A program made the translations under genes and the position numbers. A stretch of 64,000 nt of DNA from Flavihumibacter cheonanensis. GTDB taxonomy: Bacteria > Bacteroidota > Bacteroidia > Chitinophagales > Chitinophagaceae. The DNA is taken from NCBI RefSeq assembly GCF_022352215.1, contig NZ_JAKRWF010000004.1, positions 1 through 64,000 of the forward strand, read 5' to 3'. Under the pieces are notes generated by a model. It did not search any database. It was not told the DNA's origin and worked only from the letters and a program-made list of their open reading frames with translations. Shown in pieces: positions 33,653-43,010 of the stretch; position 1 is the first letter of the stretch; the number at the start of each line of letters is the position of its first letter.

Positions 33653-34942
33653 TTAAAGTTCTGCCAGGCATTCTCCTGTCGCCTGAATTGTTTTATCCAG
33701 ATCTTCCTTAGTCAGCGAATTGTTCAGGAACCAACTTTCAAATGCAGAGGGTGGCAGGTAAATGCCGCGGTTCAGCATGGCATGAAAGTATTTCGCGAAG
33801 CGCGCATTGTTGGCTGCACCGGCACTGGCGAAATCGGTTATTGCATGTTCGCTGAAATGGATGCTGATCATACTGCCCAACTGGTTGATCACATAAGGCT
33901 GTCCCCAGGCGGCCAGTACTTCATTCAGCCCTTTCTTCAGGTACAACGTTTTTTCTTCCAGTTCTTTATAAATGCCGGGATTCGATTTCAATTCTGATAA
34001 GAGGGTATACCCTGCAATCATTGCGATGGGATTGCCACTCAGGGTGCCTGCCTGGTAAACAGAACCCAGTGGTGCCACTACCTGCATGATTTCTTTTTTA
34101 CCTCCGAATGCTCCTACCGGCATACCAGCACCGATTACTTTACCATAGGTTACGAGGTCGGCATCCACCTTCAGCAATTCCTGTGCACCACCAGGCGCCA
34201 GTCGAAATCCGGTCATCACTTCATCAAAGATCAAGAGGATTCCATCCTGGTCACAGATGGAACGCAGTCCTTCCAGGAAGCCCGGAGCAGGCAGGATACA
34301 GCCCATATTACCGGCTACCGGCTCTACAATAATTGCTGCAATCTCACCTTTATGGTTAGCTGCTAATTGATGAACTGCCTCCAGGTCATTGTATGCACAG
34401 GTTAATGTATCGGCGCTTACTCCCGCTGTTACCCCTGGTACAGATTGGATATTGAAAGTTGCCACGCCACTTCCTGCTTTTACCAGGAAAGAATCGGCAT
34501 GACCATGATAACAGCCTTCAAATTTGATGATCTTATTACGGCTGGTATAGCCACGCGCCACGCGAATGGCACTCATACAGGCTTCGGTTCCACTACTCAC
34601 CATGCGGATCAGGTCTACATTGGGCGCCATGGATTTGATCAGCTCTGCCATTTTGATCTCCAGCTCTGTCGGTGCACCATAGGAAGTCGAATAGGCTGCG
34701 TATTCCTGGATGGCTTTCACTACCGGCTCATAGGCATGGCCTAAGATCATTGGTCCCCAGGAAGCGATATAATCGATGTACTGATTCCCGTCCACATCAT
34801 ATAGATATGCGCCTTTTGCTTTCTGCATGAAGATGGGCGTACCTCCTACGCTTTTGAATGCACGCACGGGAGAGTTGACACCGCCGGGAATGGATTCCTG
34901 GGCCTTTGAAAAAAGTGCTTTGCTGACAGATATGTTGTTCAT
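33653..34942 (-). CDS. hemL: Glutamate-1-semialdehyde 2,1-aminomutase
   Basis: This PLP enzyme makes 5-aminolevulinate from glutamate-1-semialdehyde, the second step of the C5 heme pathway begun by HemA. The PLP lysine lies in [47 protein letters not shown] and [10 protein letters not shown] are typical. The length of 429 aa is normal. It is the last gene of the hemACDEFB-YCII-hemL minus-strand cluster, 12 nt after the YCII gene. Confidence 0.96.
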   Translation of the reverse strand: MNNISVSKALFSKAQESIPGGVNSPVRAFKSVGGTPIFMQKAKGAYLYDVDGNQYIDYIASWGPMILGHAYEPVVKAIQEYAAYSTSYGAPTELEIKMAELIKSMAPNVDLIRMVSSGTEACMSAIRVARGYTSRNKIIKFEGCYHGHADSFLVKAGSGVATFNIQSVPGVTAGVSADTLTCAYNDLEAVHQLAANHKGEIAAIIVEPVAGNMGCILPAPGFLEGLRSICDQDGILLIFDEVMTGFRLAPGGAQELLKVDADLVTYGKVIGAGMPVGAFGGKKEIMQVVAPLGSVYQAGTLSGNPIAMIAGYTLLSELKSNPGIYKELEEKTLYLKKGLNEVLAAWGQPYVINQLGSMISIHFSEHAITDFASAGAANNARFAKYFHAMLNRGIYLPPSAFESWFLNNSLTKEDLDKTIQATGECLAEL

Positions 34943-34954
34943 GTTACTGAAATA

Positions 34955-35248
34955 TTATTCGTCACCCGCGAAATTATCGTAGGTCTTGATTTTTTTGGTT
35001 GCTTTGAATTCGATGATGCGATAGGTCGCCAATCCTTTCCTGTTGAAGGGATCTTCTGCAATGATCTTTTCTACTTCCAGCTTACTTGCTGCCTTTACAA
35101 AGATCAGTCCGCCATCCCTGGGCTCCTTTCTGCCGGATGCCAGGAAATGACCGGAACGATAGTGTTTGTCGAGGTACTCAATATGATCCGCCATGTTGGC
35201 GTCAATTTCGCTTACAGGTACCAGGTAGTTGAGTTCGATGATAAACAT
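34955..35248 (-). CDS. YCII-domain protein (97 aa)
   Basis: A small ferredoxin-like-fold protein of the YCII family, with LVPVSEIDANMADHIEYLDK, SGRKEPRDGGLIFVKA and IIAEDPFNRKGLATYRIIEF. The family includes muconolactone isomerase-like proteins with a conserved His and Asp/Glu, but most members have no proven reaction. Its place between hemB and hemL in the heme operon is suggestive, yet a heme-related role is not established. The C-terminus is a short charged tail. Confidence 0.85.
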   Translation of the reverse strand: MFIIELNYLVPVSEIDANMADHIEYLDKHYRSGHFLASGRKEPRDGGLIFVKAASKLEVEKIIAEDPFNRKGLATYRIIEFKATKKIKTYDNFAGDE

Positions 35249-35278
35249 AGGATCTTATTCTAAAGTTTACTAATCGGT

Positions 35279-36253
35279 TTAACCAATCAATCTCACTGCG
35301 TCTTTTGCAAAATAAGTGGCAATCAGATCCGCACCTGCCCGTTTGATGGAGGTCAGGGTTTCCAGGATTGCTTTGTCTTCATTGATCCAGCCCATTTTTG
35401 CCGCCGCTTTGATCATGGCATACTCTCCACTGATATTGTATGCACTAACAGGTACGGATACACTGTTTTTTACTTCACGGATGATATCCAGGTAAGCCAG
35501 TGCCGGTTTTACCATCACGATATCGGCGCCTTCTTCCACATCCATCAGGGTTTCCTTCACCGCTTCAATTCGGTTGGCATAATCCATCTGGTAGGTTTTT
35601 TTATCGCCAAATCCAGGCGCACTGTCCAGCGCATCTCTGAAAGGACCATAAAAACAACTGGCATACTTAGCACTGTAACTCATGATGCCGGTATTGATAA
35701 ATCCTTCTGCTTCCAGTCCTTTTCGGATGGCACCAATCCGGCCATCCATCATATCAGAAGGAGCCACAAAATCTGCACCGGCCTTTGCATGCGAGATGCT
35801 CATTTTTACCAGGGCTTCTACGGTTGGATCATTTACAATCTGTCCATTTTCTACAATGCCATCATGCCCGAAGGAGGAATAAGGATCCAGCGCCACATCG
35901 GTCATCACCAGCATTTCCGGAACCGCGTCTTTAATAGCTTTTACGGCGCGCTGCATTAGTCCGTCCGGGTTCCAGGCTTCTTTCCCTGTATTATCCTTCC
36001 ACTCGTCTTTACACTTGATGAAGAGCAATACCGATTTTAATCCCATCTGCCACAATTCCTTTACTTCTGCTACTGTCAGGTCCAGTGTATTTCTGTAATA
36101 GCCCGGCATGGAAGGAATTTCAATGCGGGTATTTTCTCCTTCATCGATGAAGAGAGGAACTATAAAATCATCGGGACTCAATCTTGTTTCTGCCACCATA
36201 GAACGGATGGCTGCCGACTGACGGAGTATGCGGTTTCTTCTTTGCAGGATCAT
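35279..36253 (-). CDS. hemB: Porphobilinogen synthase
   Basis: HemB condenses two 5-aminolevulinates into porphobilinogen. The Schiff-base lysine segment is MVKPALAYLD, and the other active-site lysine region is at PSDMMDGRIG. The metal-site segment reads TDVALDPYSSFGHDG, with Asp and no cysteines, so this is the magnesium/potassium-type enzyme and not the zinc type. The length of 324 aa is normal. It lies between hemF and the YCII gene in the minus-strand cluster, 16 nt after hemF. Confidence 0.96.
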   Translation of the reverse strand: MILQRRNRILRQSAAIRSMVAETRLSPDDFIVPLFIDEGENTRIEIPSMPGYYRNTLDLTVAEVKELWQMGLKSVLLFIKCKDEWKDNTGKEAWNPDGLMQRAVKAIKDAVPEMLVMTDVALDPYSSFGHDGIVENGQIVNDPTVEALVKMSISHAKAGADFVAPSDMMDGRIGAIRKGLEAEGFINTGIMSYSAKYASCFYGPFRDALDSAPGFGDKKTYQMDYANRIEAVKETLMDVEEGADIVMVKPALAYLDIIREVKNSVSVPVSAYNISGEYAMIKAAAKMGWINEDKAILETLTSIKRAGADLIATYFAKDAVRLIG

Positions 36254-36269
36254 CGTATCTACTTTAGTG

Positions 36270-37178
36270 TTACACCCAGTCTACCGGATGCAAACAGGCT
36301 TGTAATAATTTGTCTTCTTCCGAGCCGGGTACAGGCTGGTAATTGTATTCGAAGCGTACGGTTGGAGGCAGGCTCATCAGGATACTTTCAATCCGCCCAT
36401 TGGTTTTTAATCCGAAGAGTGTACCGCGGTCGTGGACCAGGTTGAATTCGGTATACCGGCCTCTGCGGATTTCCTGCCAGTGTTTCTGCTCCGGTGTAAA
36501 GTTCGTGTTCTTTCTTTTCTCCACCAGCGGAATATACGCTTCCATGAAGGCATCGCCACAGGATTGCGCAAAGGCCAGCCACCAGTCGGCATCTCTTTCT
36601 GCTGTGGGTCGCTGGTAATCGTAAAAGATACCACCAATGCCTCTTCTTTCCTTATTACGATGCCAGTTTACAAAGTACTCATCGCATGTTTTTTTAAAGG
36701 CAGGATAAAAGCTTTCATCAAATTTGTCGCAGGCATTTTTATAGGTCTGGTGAAAATGCCGGGCATCTTCTTCAAACAAATAATAAGGCGTTAAATCAGT
36801 GCCGCCACCAAACCAGCGATCCATTACTTCACCTGCTTCATTGTACAATTCGAACATCCGGTAATTGCAGTGCACGGTTGGTACAAAAGGATTGTAAGGA
36901 TGAATCACCAGGCTTAATCCACAGGCAAACCAACTGTGCCCATTGATCTTGAGTTGGGTGCGCATCGCATCTGTTACTTCGCCAAATACTACAGAGGTAT
37001 TCACGCCTCCTTTTTCAATCACATTGCCATTGGCGATCACCCTGGTTTTACCTCCACCACCTTCCGGTCTTTCCCACTGGTCTTCAATAAACCTGGCTTT
37101 GCCATCTGCGGCTTCGAGTGCTGCACAGATCCGGTTTTGCAAATCGTGGATATAGGCTATGAATTGATCCTTAAACAT
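36270..37178 (-). CDS. hemF: Oxygen-dependent coproporphyrinogen III oxidase
   Basis: HemF converts coproporphyrinogen III to protoporphyrinogen IX using O2. Family motifs are visible: [56 protein letters not shown] and [14 protein letters not shown]. The length of 302 aa is normal. The start overlaps the 3' end of hemE by 8 nt. The oxygen-independent enzyme HemN is also encoded nearby (43011-44429), so the cell can make heme at high and low oxygen. Confidence 0.96.
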   Translation of the reverse strand: MFKDQFIAYIHDLQNRICAALEAADGKARFIEDQWERPEGGGGKTRVIANGNVIEKGGVNTSVVFGEVTDAMRTQLKINGHSWFACGLSLVIHPYNPFVPTVHCNYRMFELYNEAGEVMDRWFGGGTDLTPYYLFEEDARHFHQTYKNACDKFDESFYPAFKKTCDEYFVNWHRNKERRGIGGIFYDYQRPTAERDADWWLAFAQSCGDAFMEAYIPLVEKRKNTNFTPEQKHWQEIRRGRYTEFNLVHDRGTLFGLKTNGRIESILMSLPPTVRFEYNYQPVPGSEEDKLLQACLHPVDWV

Positions 37179-38205
37179 GATGACGAAACTCTTTTACCGT
37201 ATCTACAAAGGCACGCGCATGATCTACCGGAACATTGGGCAGGATACCATGACCGAGATTCGCGATATGTCTGCCCGGACCAAAATCTGTCAGCATCTTT
37301 TTCACTGCTTTCTGGATGTCGGGTATGGGTCCCAGTAATTTAGCCGGATCAAAATTGCCCTGCAGGGTTACGTTGTTTCCTGCAAACTGTCGCGCCATTG
37401 CAGGTTTGATACACCAGTCGATTCCTAATCCATGTGCTCCTGTTGCTGCCATTTCTTCCAGCGCAAACCAGGCACCCTTTGCAAAAATGATGGTAGGTAC
37501 TTCGTCTTTTAAGGCAGCTACAATCTGGCGGATGTATTGTAAGGAGAAAATTTCAAAATCATCCGGACTCAACAATCCTCCCCAGCTATCGAAGATCTGT
37601 ACCAGGTCTGCACCGGCTTTTACCTGTCCTTTCAGATAGGCGATGGTAGTATCGGTAATCATCTGCAATAACTGATGCGCAGTTTCCGGTTGTGCATAAC
37701 AGAAAGCCTTGGCTTCGTCGAAGGTTTTGCTGCCTTTACCCTGTACCATATAACAAAGCAGGGTCCAGGGAGCGCCTGCAAATCCAATCAGGGGCACACG
37801 GTCATTCAATTCTTTTTTGATCAGTTTGATCGCATCAAAAACATAGTGCAGGCGATCATTTACATCGGGCACACCTACCCGCTTTAAGTCAGCAATATTT
37901 TTGATCGGGTCTGGCAGGAAGGGACCTTTGCTTTCAATCAACTGTACTTCCAATCCCATTGCCTGGGGAACTACCAGGATATCAGAGAAGAGAATGGCGG
38001 CATCCACCCCAACAATATCAATTGGTTGCAGGGTGATTTCGCAGGCCAGCTCAGGAGTCTGGCAACGTTCGAAAAAGCCATACTTCTCACGCAGTACCAT
38101 GTATTCAGGGAGGTAGCGACCAGCCTGGCGCATCATCCACACGGGGGTTCTTTCTGTTTTTTCTCCACTCAGGGTACGCAGGATGAGATCGTTTTGTAAC
38201 GGCAT
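37171..38205 (-). CDS. hemE: Uroporphyrinogen decarboxylase
   Basis: HemE decarboxylates uroporphyrinogen III to coproporphyrinogen III. The signature [10 protein letters not shown] is near the N-terminus; [33 protein letters not shown] and [13 protein letters not shown] follow. The length of 344 aa is normal. It lies in the operon between hemD (17 nt upstream) and hemF (8-nt overlap). Confidence 0.96.
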   Translation of the reverse strand: MPLQNDLILRTLSGEKTERTPVWMMRQAGRYLPEYMVLREKYGFFERCQTPELACEITLQPIDIVGVDAAILFSDILVVPQAMGLEVQLIESKGPFLPDPIKNIADLKRVGVPDVNDRLHYVFDAIKLIKKELNDRVPLIGFAGAPWTLLCYMVQGKGSKTFDEAKAFCYAQPETAHQLLQMITDTTIAYLKGQVKAGADLVQIFDSWGGLLSPDDFEIFSLQYIRQIVAALKDEVPTIIFAKGAWFALEEMAATGAHGLGIDWCIKPAMARQFAGNNVTLQGNFDPAKLLGPIPDIQKAVKKMLTDFGPGRHIANLGHGILPNVPVDHARAFVDTVKEFRHHV

Positions 38206-38222
38206 ATAGTGTTCTTCTTTTA

Positions 38223-38942
38223 TTAATTCAGTGCGAGGATATCAATGGCTTTTTTTGCCAGTCCCTCTTTTCCCGGTTTATCTGCCAGGATGATTTTATT
38301 GGAACAGAATTTTCGGATAGTCGTGGCTGTTGTATCACCAATTGCAAATACCAGGGTGCGAGGTTCGAGTTTGTTGTTAACGAAAAAACTCTCTACAGCA
38401 GACGGACTATAAAATAACACCCCTGCAAAAGATTCGTTCAGTTTGTGATGAACCGGGATGGTTTCATATACTACGATCTCTGTAACCAGGATGCCCGCTG
38501 CAAACAGCATATCCGGTAATTCCGGGCGGCGCTGATCACCACAGAAAAAAATCACTTCATCCGACAGTTCATCTTCAATGATACGGTCGGCCAATGCCAC
38601 GGCATTGTCAGCAGTTCCAATGATGCTGTCTGCTCCAAAGTATTTTTCAATCAGGGTTTTGGTAGTTTGACCGATGCAATAGATCTGCCAATCGGGTTGC
38701 TGATCCTGCATGATCTCTACTACCGATTCCACTGCATTCATGCTGGTGAAAACAACGGTGGTACTCATGAGCAGGGCTGCCTGAATTTCTTCAATGATTT
38801 CAGCAGTATGAATCGGCGCGGTATCAATGAAAGAGAGGGTGCTGATCTCAACACCTCTTTTTTTTGCTTCCAGGATGGTTGCATCCGCCAGCGGCCTGGT
38901 TGTTAATAAGCAGGGTGATATGGTGTGGGTATCAATTCCCAT
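38223..38942 (-). CDS. hemD: Uroporphyrinogen III synthase
   Basis: HemD closes and inverts the linear tetrapyrrole made by HemC. The family is poorly conserved, but the two-lobe layout is visible: [12 protein letters not shown] in the first lobe, [15 protein letters not shown], and [14 protein letters not shown] with [11 protein letters not shown] in the second. The length of 239 aa suits the family. Its start overlaps the end of hemC by 11 nt, and hemE follows, which strengthens the assignment. Confidence 0.92.
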   Translation of the reverse strand: MGIDTHTISPCLLTTRPLADATILEAKKRGVEISTLSFIDTAPIHTAEIIEEIQAALLMSTTVVFTSMNAVESVVEIMQDQQPDWQIYCIGQTTKTLIEKYFGADSIIGTADNAVALADRIIEDELSDEVIFFCGDQRRPELPDMLFAAGILVTEIVVYETIPVHHKLNESFAGVLFYSPSAVESFFVNNKLEPRTLVFAIGDTTATTIRKFCSNKIILADKPGKEGLAKKAIDILALN

Positions 38943-39852
38943 TTCTTATAGTTGCAACAATTTTATCGGCACCTTGTTCAAGTAATTCATTGGCCGCTAT
39001 GGTACCAAGTTCTCGGGCATCCTCAACCGCAACGGTTTTTTCAATAGCAAGATGAGCTGCGCCATCCAGTGAAAAAATGTTTCCGCGAAAGCGCAGCATT
39101 TTATTTTCTATTTCAGCCAGCGCGCTGATCGGCGTAGAACAGCCACCCATCAGGGTTTTCAGGAAATCGCGTTCAATAGTGGCACAGAGTTCCGTATCCG
39201 GATCATTCAATAAAGCGCAGGCTTCAAACGTAGTGGTATCAGTTTCCCGGCAAACTACAAGGATCGCTCCTTGTGCAGGTGCAGGTAACATCCAGTCGAG
39301 TTCAATAGCAGTTTCAGGACGCAGGTTGATACGTTCCAGTCCGGCTGCTGCGAAAATGGCACCATCCCAATTTTCTTCTGATAATTTACGCAAGCGGGTA
39401 TTGACATTGCCGCGCAGGTTGGTGATGCGATGATGCGGATATCTGTTCAGCCATTGTGCTTTTCTGCGAATGCTGCTGGTAGCAATCAAACCGGAGTAGG
39501 CGGTATCAGAAAGAAATTCTGTTCCATTTTTGGGAACCAGTAAATCCTTGTGACTGGCTCTTGGTAAAACGGCTGCAGCAACAATGCCCTGTGCCATTTG
39601 GGTAGGCACATCTTTCATGGAATGCACAGCAATATCAAAGCGATCACTCAATAAAGCGCTGTCCAGTGTTTTGGTAAACACACCCTGTACGCCCATGGCA
39701 TAGAGGGGGGTAACAAGATCGATATCACCATCCGATTTCAGGGGAACCAATTCGGTTTGAAATCCTTTGGCTTTGAGCAGCGACTGTACCAATGTAGCCT
39801 GCCAGACAGCCAACTGACTGTCTCTCGTTCCGATTCTTATAATCTTGTTCAT
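38932..39852 (-). CDS. hemC: Porphobilinogen deaminase (hydroxymethylbilane synthase)
   Basis: HemC joins four porphobilinogens into hydroxymethylbilane. The start is the ATG at 39852 (MNKIIRIGTRDSQLAVWQA); a longer frame runs back into hemA and is rejected. The dipyrromethane cofactor cysteine is in LMGGCSTPISA. AVHSMKDVPTQM and NLRGNVNTRLRKL are typical. The product is 306 aa. The gene starts 1 nt after the hemA stop and overlaps hemD by 11 nt. Confidence 0.96.
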   Translation of the reverse strand: MNKIIRIGTRDSQLAVWQATLVQSLLKAKGFQTELVPLKSDGDIDLVTPLYAMGVQGVFTKTLDSALLSDRFDIAVHSMKDVPTQMAQGIVAAAVLPRASHKDLLVPKNGTEFLSDTAYSGLIATSSIRRKAQWLNRYPHHRITNLRGNVNTRLRKLSEENWDGAIFAAAGLERINLRPETAIELDWMLPAPAQGAILVVCRETDTTTFEACALLNDPDTELCATIERDFLKTLMGGCSTPISALAEIENKMLRFRGNIFSLDGAAHLAIEKTVAVEDARELGTIAANELLEQGADKIVATIRNGN

Positions 39853-39853
39853 G

Positions 39854-41107
39854 TTAATTGGCACCGAAGGCCATGAAATCGTTAATTGCTTCCAGGTAAT
39901 GACAACCACGCTGGTTTTTTACCCGCATTTTGGCTGCCATCGTGTTGAGCACTTTCTGAATCCGGGTGGCGGCTTCTTCGGTGTTGGCAAAGGTAGTAGT
40001 ATAAACCCATTGAGGATGCTGTGGATCAGTGCTCATGGTGTTTACGTGAATTTCTTCGAGTTTGAGTTTTACCTGTCCCAGTACGGCCAATTGCTTGCGC
40101 ATTTTGCACCAGTCGTAAAACTCACCGCTTTGTTCAGCAATCAGGGCAAGTGCTTTGGGCACTTCAGCCTGGCGCTTCAGCAGGGTTTCATCTTTCATGC
40201 GCGAAAGCTGGTCAACATTGAGCAGTTCCTTGCCTTCCACTTCACTCACTTCAGGTGCTACGTTATTGGGTATGGACAGGTCAATGATCCATTGTTGCGT
40301 ACCGGGTTTCAGATGCTCGGGGCGAATAATTGCTTCCGCGGCATTGGAGGCAACAATGATGATATCGGTTTCAGCAACTGCTTGTGCCAGGAAACTGGAG
40401 GGCAGTGCTGACAATTCCAATTCTTTCGCCAGTTGCTCTGCTTTTTCGTGGGTGCGGTTCATCAGTGTGATGTTGGTGCAACCCAGGTAATCGATCAGGT
40501 TTTTGCAGGTATTGCGACCGATTTTACCGGTACCAATCAGCAGGACAGATTTATTGGCCACACCTGGTACCTTGTCTTTCAGGTACTGAATCGCGGCAAA
40601 GGAAACAGAAACCGAGCCACTGCTCAGGGCTGTTTGATTTTTAATCAGTTTGGAAGTTGCCAGCACCTGGTTGAACAGCCGTTCGATAAAAGGACCGATT
40701 GCAGCTTTTTCCTTGGCGTATTTGATGGCGATCTTGATTTGTCCGACAATTTCATAATCGCCCAAAATTTGTGAATCGAGTCCGGCTGCCACCTGGAACA
40801 GGTGTTGAACCGCAGTTTCAGCGCGATACAGGTAAGCAAATTGGTTGAATTCTTCTTCTGATTGCCCAGTTGCTTCACAGATCAGGGAGATCAGGGTCTC
40901 CATATCAGGGGCGAGGGCATAGAGTTCGGTGCGATTACAGGTAGATAAAACGAATAGTTCAGCAATACCGCGGGCATTGACCTGTTCCAGAATCCAATCG
41001 TATTGTTCCTGGCTGATGGCGAAACGACTTCTTACGGCAGAATCAGATTTTTTATAACTGAGCCCAACCACAAAAAAATGCTGCAAATCTTTCGGATAAT
41101 CTCCCAT
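39854..41107 (-). CDS. hemA: Glutamyl-tRNA reductase
   Basis: HemA reduces glutamyl-tRNA to glutamate-1-semialdehyde, the committed step of C5 heme synthesis. The catalytic cysteine is in LSTCNRTELYA. AAGLDSQILGDYEIVGQIK and the NADPH-binding VLLIGTGKIGRNT are present, followed by a long C-terminal dimerisation helix. The length of 417 aa is normal. It is the first gene of the minus-strand heme cluster and is divergent from hemH. A TATTTTTG box at 41130-41137 may be its -7 element. Confidence 0.95.
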   Translation of the reverse strand: MGDYPKDLQHFFVVGLSYKKSDSAVRSRFAISQEQYDWILEQVNARGIAELFVLSTCNRTELYALAPDMETLISLICEATGQSEEEFNQFAYLYRAETAVQHLFQVAAGLDSQILGDYEIVGQIKIAIKYAKEKAAIGPFIERLFNQVLATSKLIKNQTALSSGSVSVSFAAIQYLKDKVPGVANKSVLLIGTGKIGRNTCKNLIDYLGCTNITLMNRTHEKAEQLAKELELSALPSSFLAQAVAETDIIIVASNAAEAIIRPEHLKPGTQQWIIDLSIPNNVAPEVSEVEGKELLNVDQLSRMKDETLLKRQAEVPKALALIAEQSGEFYDWCKMRKQLAVLGQVKLKLEEIHVNTMSTDPQHPQWVYTTTFANTEEAATRIQKVLNTMAAKMRVKNQRGCHYLEAINDFMAFGAN

Positions 41108-41129
41108 AGTATTCTCACAAATTCCAGTG

Positions 41130-41137
41130 CAAAAATA
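41130..41137 (-). promoter_or_regulatory. Candidate -7 box of the hem cluster
   Basis: TATTTTTG on the minus strand matches TAnnTTTG and lies 22 nt before the hemA ATG. No clear -33 TTG is seen at the expected distance. Confidence 0.35.
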
Positions 41138-41326
41138 ACCTGCGGCGATTGATTTCCCGAGCGCTTACTGTCAGTGAATTGTCATATTCCATGATAAATG
41201 CCTGATTTGTTGAATCATTTGTTCCTAATAACGAATGAATTGTGTTTTTTATGCATGTGATCGGGGCAGGTTTTTTTCTGCAACTTTGTGTCCTGAAACT
41301 TGTTATTTGCATCAAATTTCCCTTCA

Positions 41327-42346
41327 ATGAAGAAACGTGGCATTTTGTTGATGAACCTGGGCTCTCCCGATTCCACTTCGGTTAAGGATGTTCGGAAGTA
41401 CCTGAATGAGTTTTTGATGGATGAACGGGTGATTGATATCCCTTATTTGCTGCGTGTTTTACTGGTTAAGGGGATCATTGTAACCTTTCGGGCGCCAAAA
41501 TCTGCCAAGGCCTATGCTTCTATCTGGACGGAAGAGGGATCTCCGCTGATTGTGCTGACCAAACAATTACAGGCTGCCTTGCAGGAGCAGGTGGAAGATC
41601 CGGTGGAGATTTGTATGCGATATGGCACACCATCGCCCAAAGCGGCATATGATAAGATGATGAAAGAACATCCTGGATTGGAAGAAGTAATCCTGGCGCC
41701 GATGTATCCGCATTATGCGATGAGCAGTTATGAAACCGCGGTTGAGTATGCGAAATTGCAGCATGCCGAAGGGAACTATCCGTTTAAGCTGGATATCGTT
41801 CCGCCTTATTATGAAGAACCTAATTATCTGAATGCATTGGCGGAGAGTATTCGGCCGCATTTGGAGCAGGATTTTGATCATATTTTGTTTAGTTATCACG
41901 GGGTTCCTGAGCGACATATTTTCAAGGGAGATTGTACCGGAACGCATTGTTTGAAAGTGGCGAATTGTTGTGAAGTGGCATCACCTGCGCATGCGAAATG
42001 TTACCGGCATCAGTGTTGGGTTACGACCAAAAAAGTAACGGAACTATTGGGATTACCGGAAGGTAAGTGGAGCATGAGTTTTCAATCGAGATTGGGGCGG
42101 GATGAGTGGCTGAAACCATATACGGCCAAGCGGTTTGAAGAAATGCCCGGAGAAGGAATAAAGAAATTATTGGTTGCTTGTCCGGCTTTCATCAGTGATT
42201 GCCTGGAAACCCTGGAAGAAATTGCGGAAGAGGGCAAGGAAGAGTTTATGCACGCGGGTGGCCAGGAGTTTGAGATGATACCCTGTTTGAATGTGCATCC
42301 GGCGTGGGTACGGACCTTGAAAACATATGTGAAAAGTGAAAAGTGA
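41327..42346 (+). CDS. hemH: Ferrochelatase
   Basis: HemH inserts ferrous iron into the porphyrin. The start is the ATG at 41327 (MKKRGILLMNLGSPDS). The active-site histidine is in SYHGVPERH, and ACPAFISDCLETLEEIAEE is the conserved glutamate region. An insertion after SYHGVPERH holds seven cysteines (GDCTGTHC, NCCEV, HAKCYRHQCW), possibly an iron-sulfur or structural metal site. The product is 339 aa. The last codons (VKSEK and stop) lie inside a GTGAAAA heptamer repeat, so the repeat has set the C-terminus. Confidence 0.95.
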   Translation: MKKRGILLMNLGSPDSTSVKDVRKYLNEFLMDERVIDIPYLLRVLLVKGIIVTFRAPKSAKAYASIWTEEGSPLIVLTKQLQAALQEQVEDPVEICMRYGTPSPKAAYDKMMKEHPGLEEVILAPMYPHYAMSSYETAVEYAKLQHAEGNYPFKLDIVPPYYEEPNYLNALAESIRPHLEQDFDHILFSYHGVPERHIFKGDCTGTHCLKVANCCEVASPAHAKCYRHQCWVTTKKVTELLGLPEGKWSMSFQSRLGRDEWLKPYTAKRFEEMPGEGIKKLLVACPAFISDCLETLEEIAEEGKEEFMHAGGQEFEMIPCLNVHPAWVRTLKTYVKSEK

Positions 42347-42387
42347 AAGGTGAAAGAAGGTGAGACGTGAGAGGTGAAATGTGAAAA
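42329..42387 (+). repeat. Heptamer array (GTGARRN) across the hemH stop codon
   Basis: Eight 7-bp units, GTGAAAA, GTGAAAA, GTGAAAG, GTGAAAG, then after AAG: GTGAGAC, GTGAGAG, GTGAAAT and GTGAAAA. The hemH stop TGA (42344-42346) is inside the third unit. Related arrays are at 46812-46846 and 61381-61415. Confidence 0.85.
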
Positions 42388-42458
42388 GGTCTTTTAATGT
42401 TGTGTAGCCTCCCGCCTCCTATCTCCTTTGTCTCCCGTTTCCATGCTAATTTACTCCT

Positions 42459-43010
42459 ATGTACTTCTATATTAAGGCCCTCCATATCATCTTCGTAGTT
42501 ACCTGGTTTGCGGGGTTGTTTTACATGCCCCGACTTTTCATTTATGCTACGGAAGCAGGGGAGAAGGAGCCGTTGGAGAGAGATATTTTGAGGAAGCAGT
42601 TTTCCATCATGATGAAACGACTCTGGTATGGGATAACCTGGCCATCGGCGATATTAACCTTAATCTTCGGAGTAACGGTGATGCTTATGGGTGATTGGGA
42701 TAAAATCCTCTTCAAGCCAGAGGGAAGGTGGTTCCTGATGAAATGGATTTTTATATTGGGTCTATTTGCCTATCATTTTAGCTTACATCGTTTGTTCAAA
42801 GAGGAAATGGCAGGGGTGTTCCGATTCAGTTCCACGCAATTGCGAATCTGGAATGAAGTAGCTACCATTTTTCTCTTTGCGATTGTTTTTTTGGTTGCGG
42901 TCAAACAGAGCATGAGCCTGGTTTGGGGTATAGGGGGCTTGATCTGCCTGGTGGTCATCCTGATGCTGGCGATCCGGATTTATAAAAAAATCCGTCAAGG
43001 CAATTCCTGA
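42459..43010 (+). CDS. hemJ: Protoporphyrinogen oxidase, HemJ type
   Basis: A 183-aa membrane protein with five hydrophobic segments, of the HemJ (UPF0093) family that oxidises protoporphyrinogen IX to protoporphyrin IX. The conserved histidine is in the first helix (YIKALHIIFVVTWFAGLFYM) and the conserved lysine in WFLMKWIFI. No HemG or HemY is encoded in the window, so HemJ fills this step. It lies 112 nt after hemH on the same strand; its stop is directly adjacent to the hemN stop on the other strand. Confidence 0.93.
   Translation: MYFYIKALHIIFVVTWFAGLFYMPRLFIYATEAGEKEPLERDILRKQFSIMMKRLWYGITWPSAILTLIFGVTVMLMGDWDKILFKPEGRWFLMKWIFILGLFAYHFSLHRLFKEEMAGVFRFSSTQLRIWNEVATIFLFAIVFLVAVKQSMSLVWGIGGLICLVVILMLAIRIYKKIRQGNS

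Noticed and set aside
41108-41326. A full -33/-7 promoter for hemH
   Set aside because: CAACTTTG at 41281-41288 is close to a -7 box, but no TTG lies at a usual distance and it is one base off, so I did not call it.
42329-42387. Heptamer arrays as CRISPR or as plain terminators
   Set aside because: The units are 7 bp without spacers, so this is not CRISPR. They form no stem followed by a T-run.
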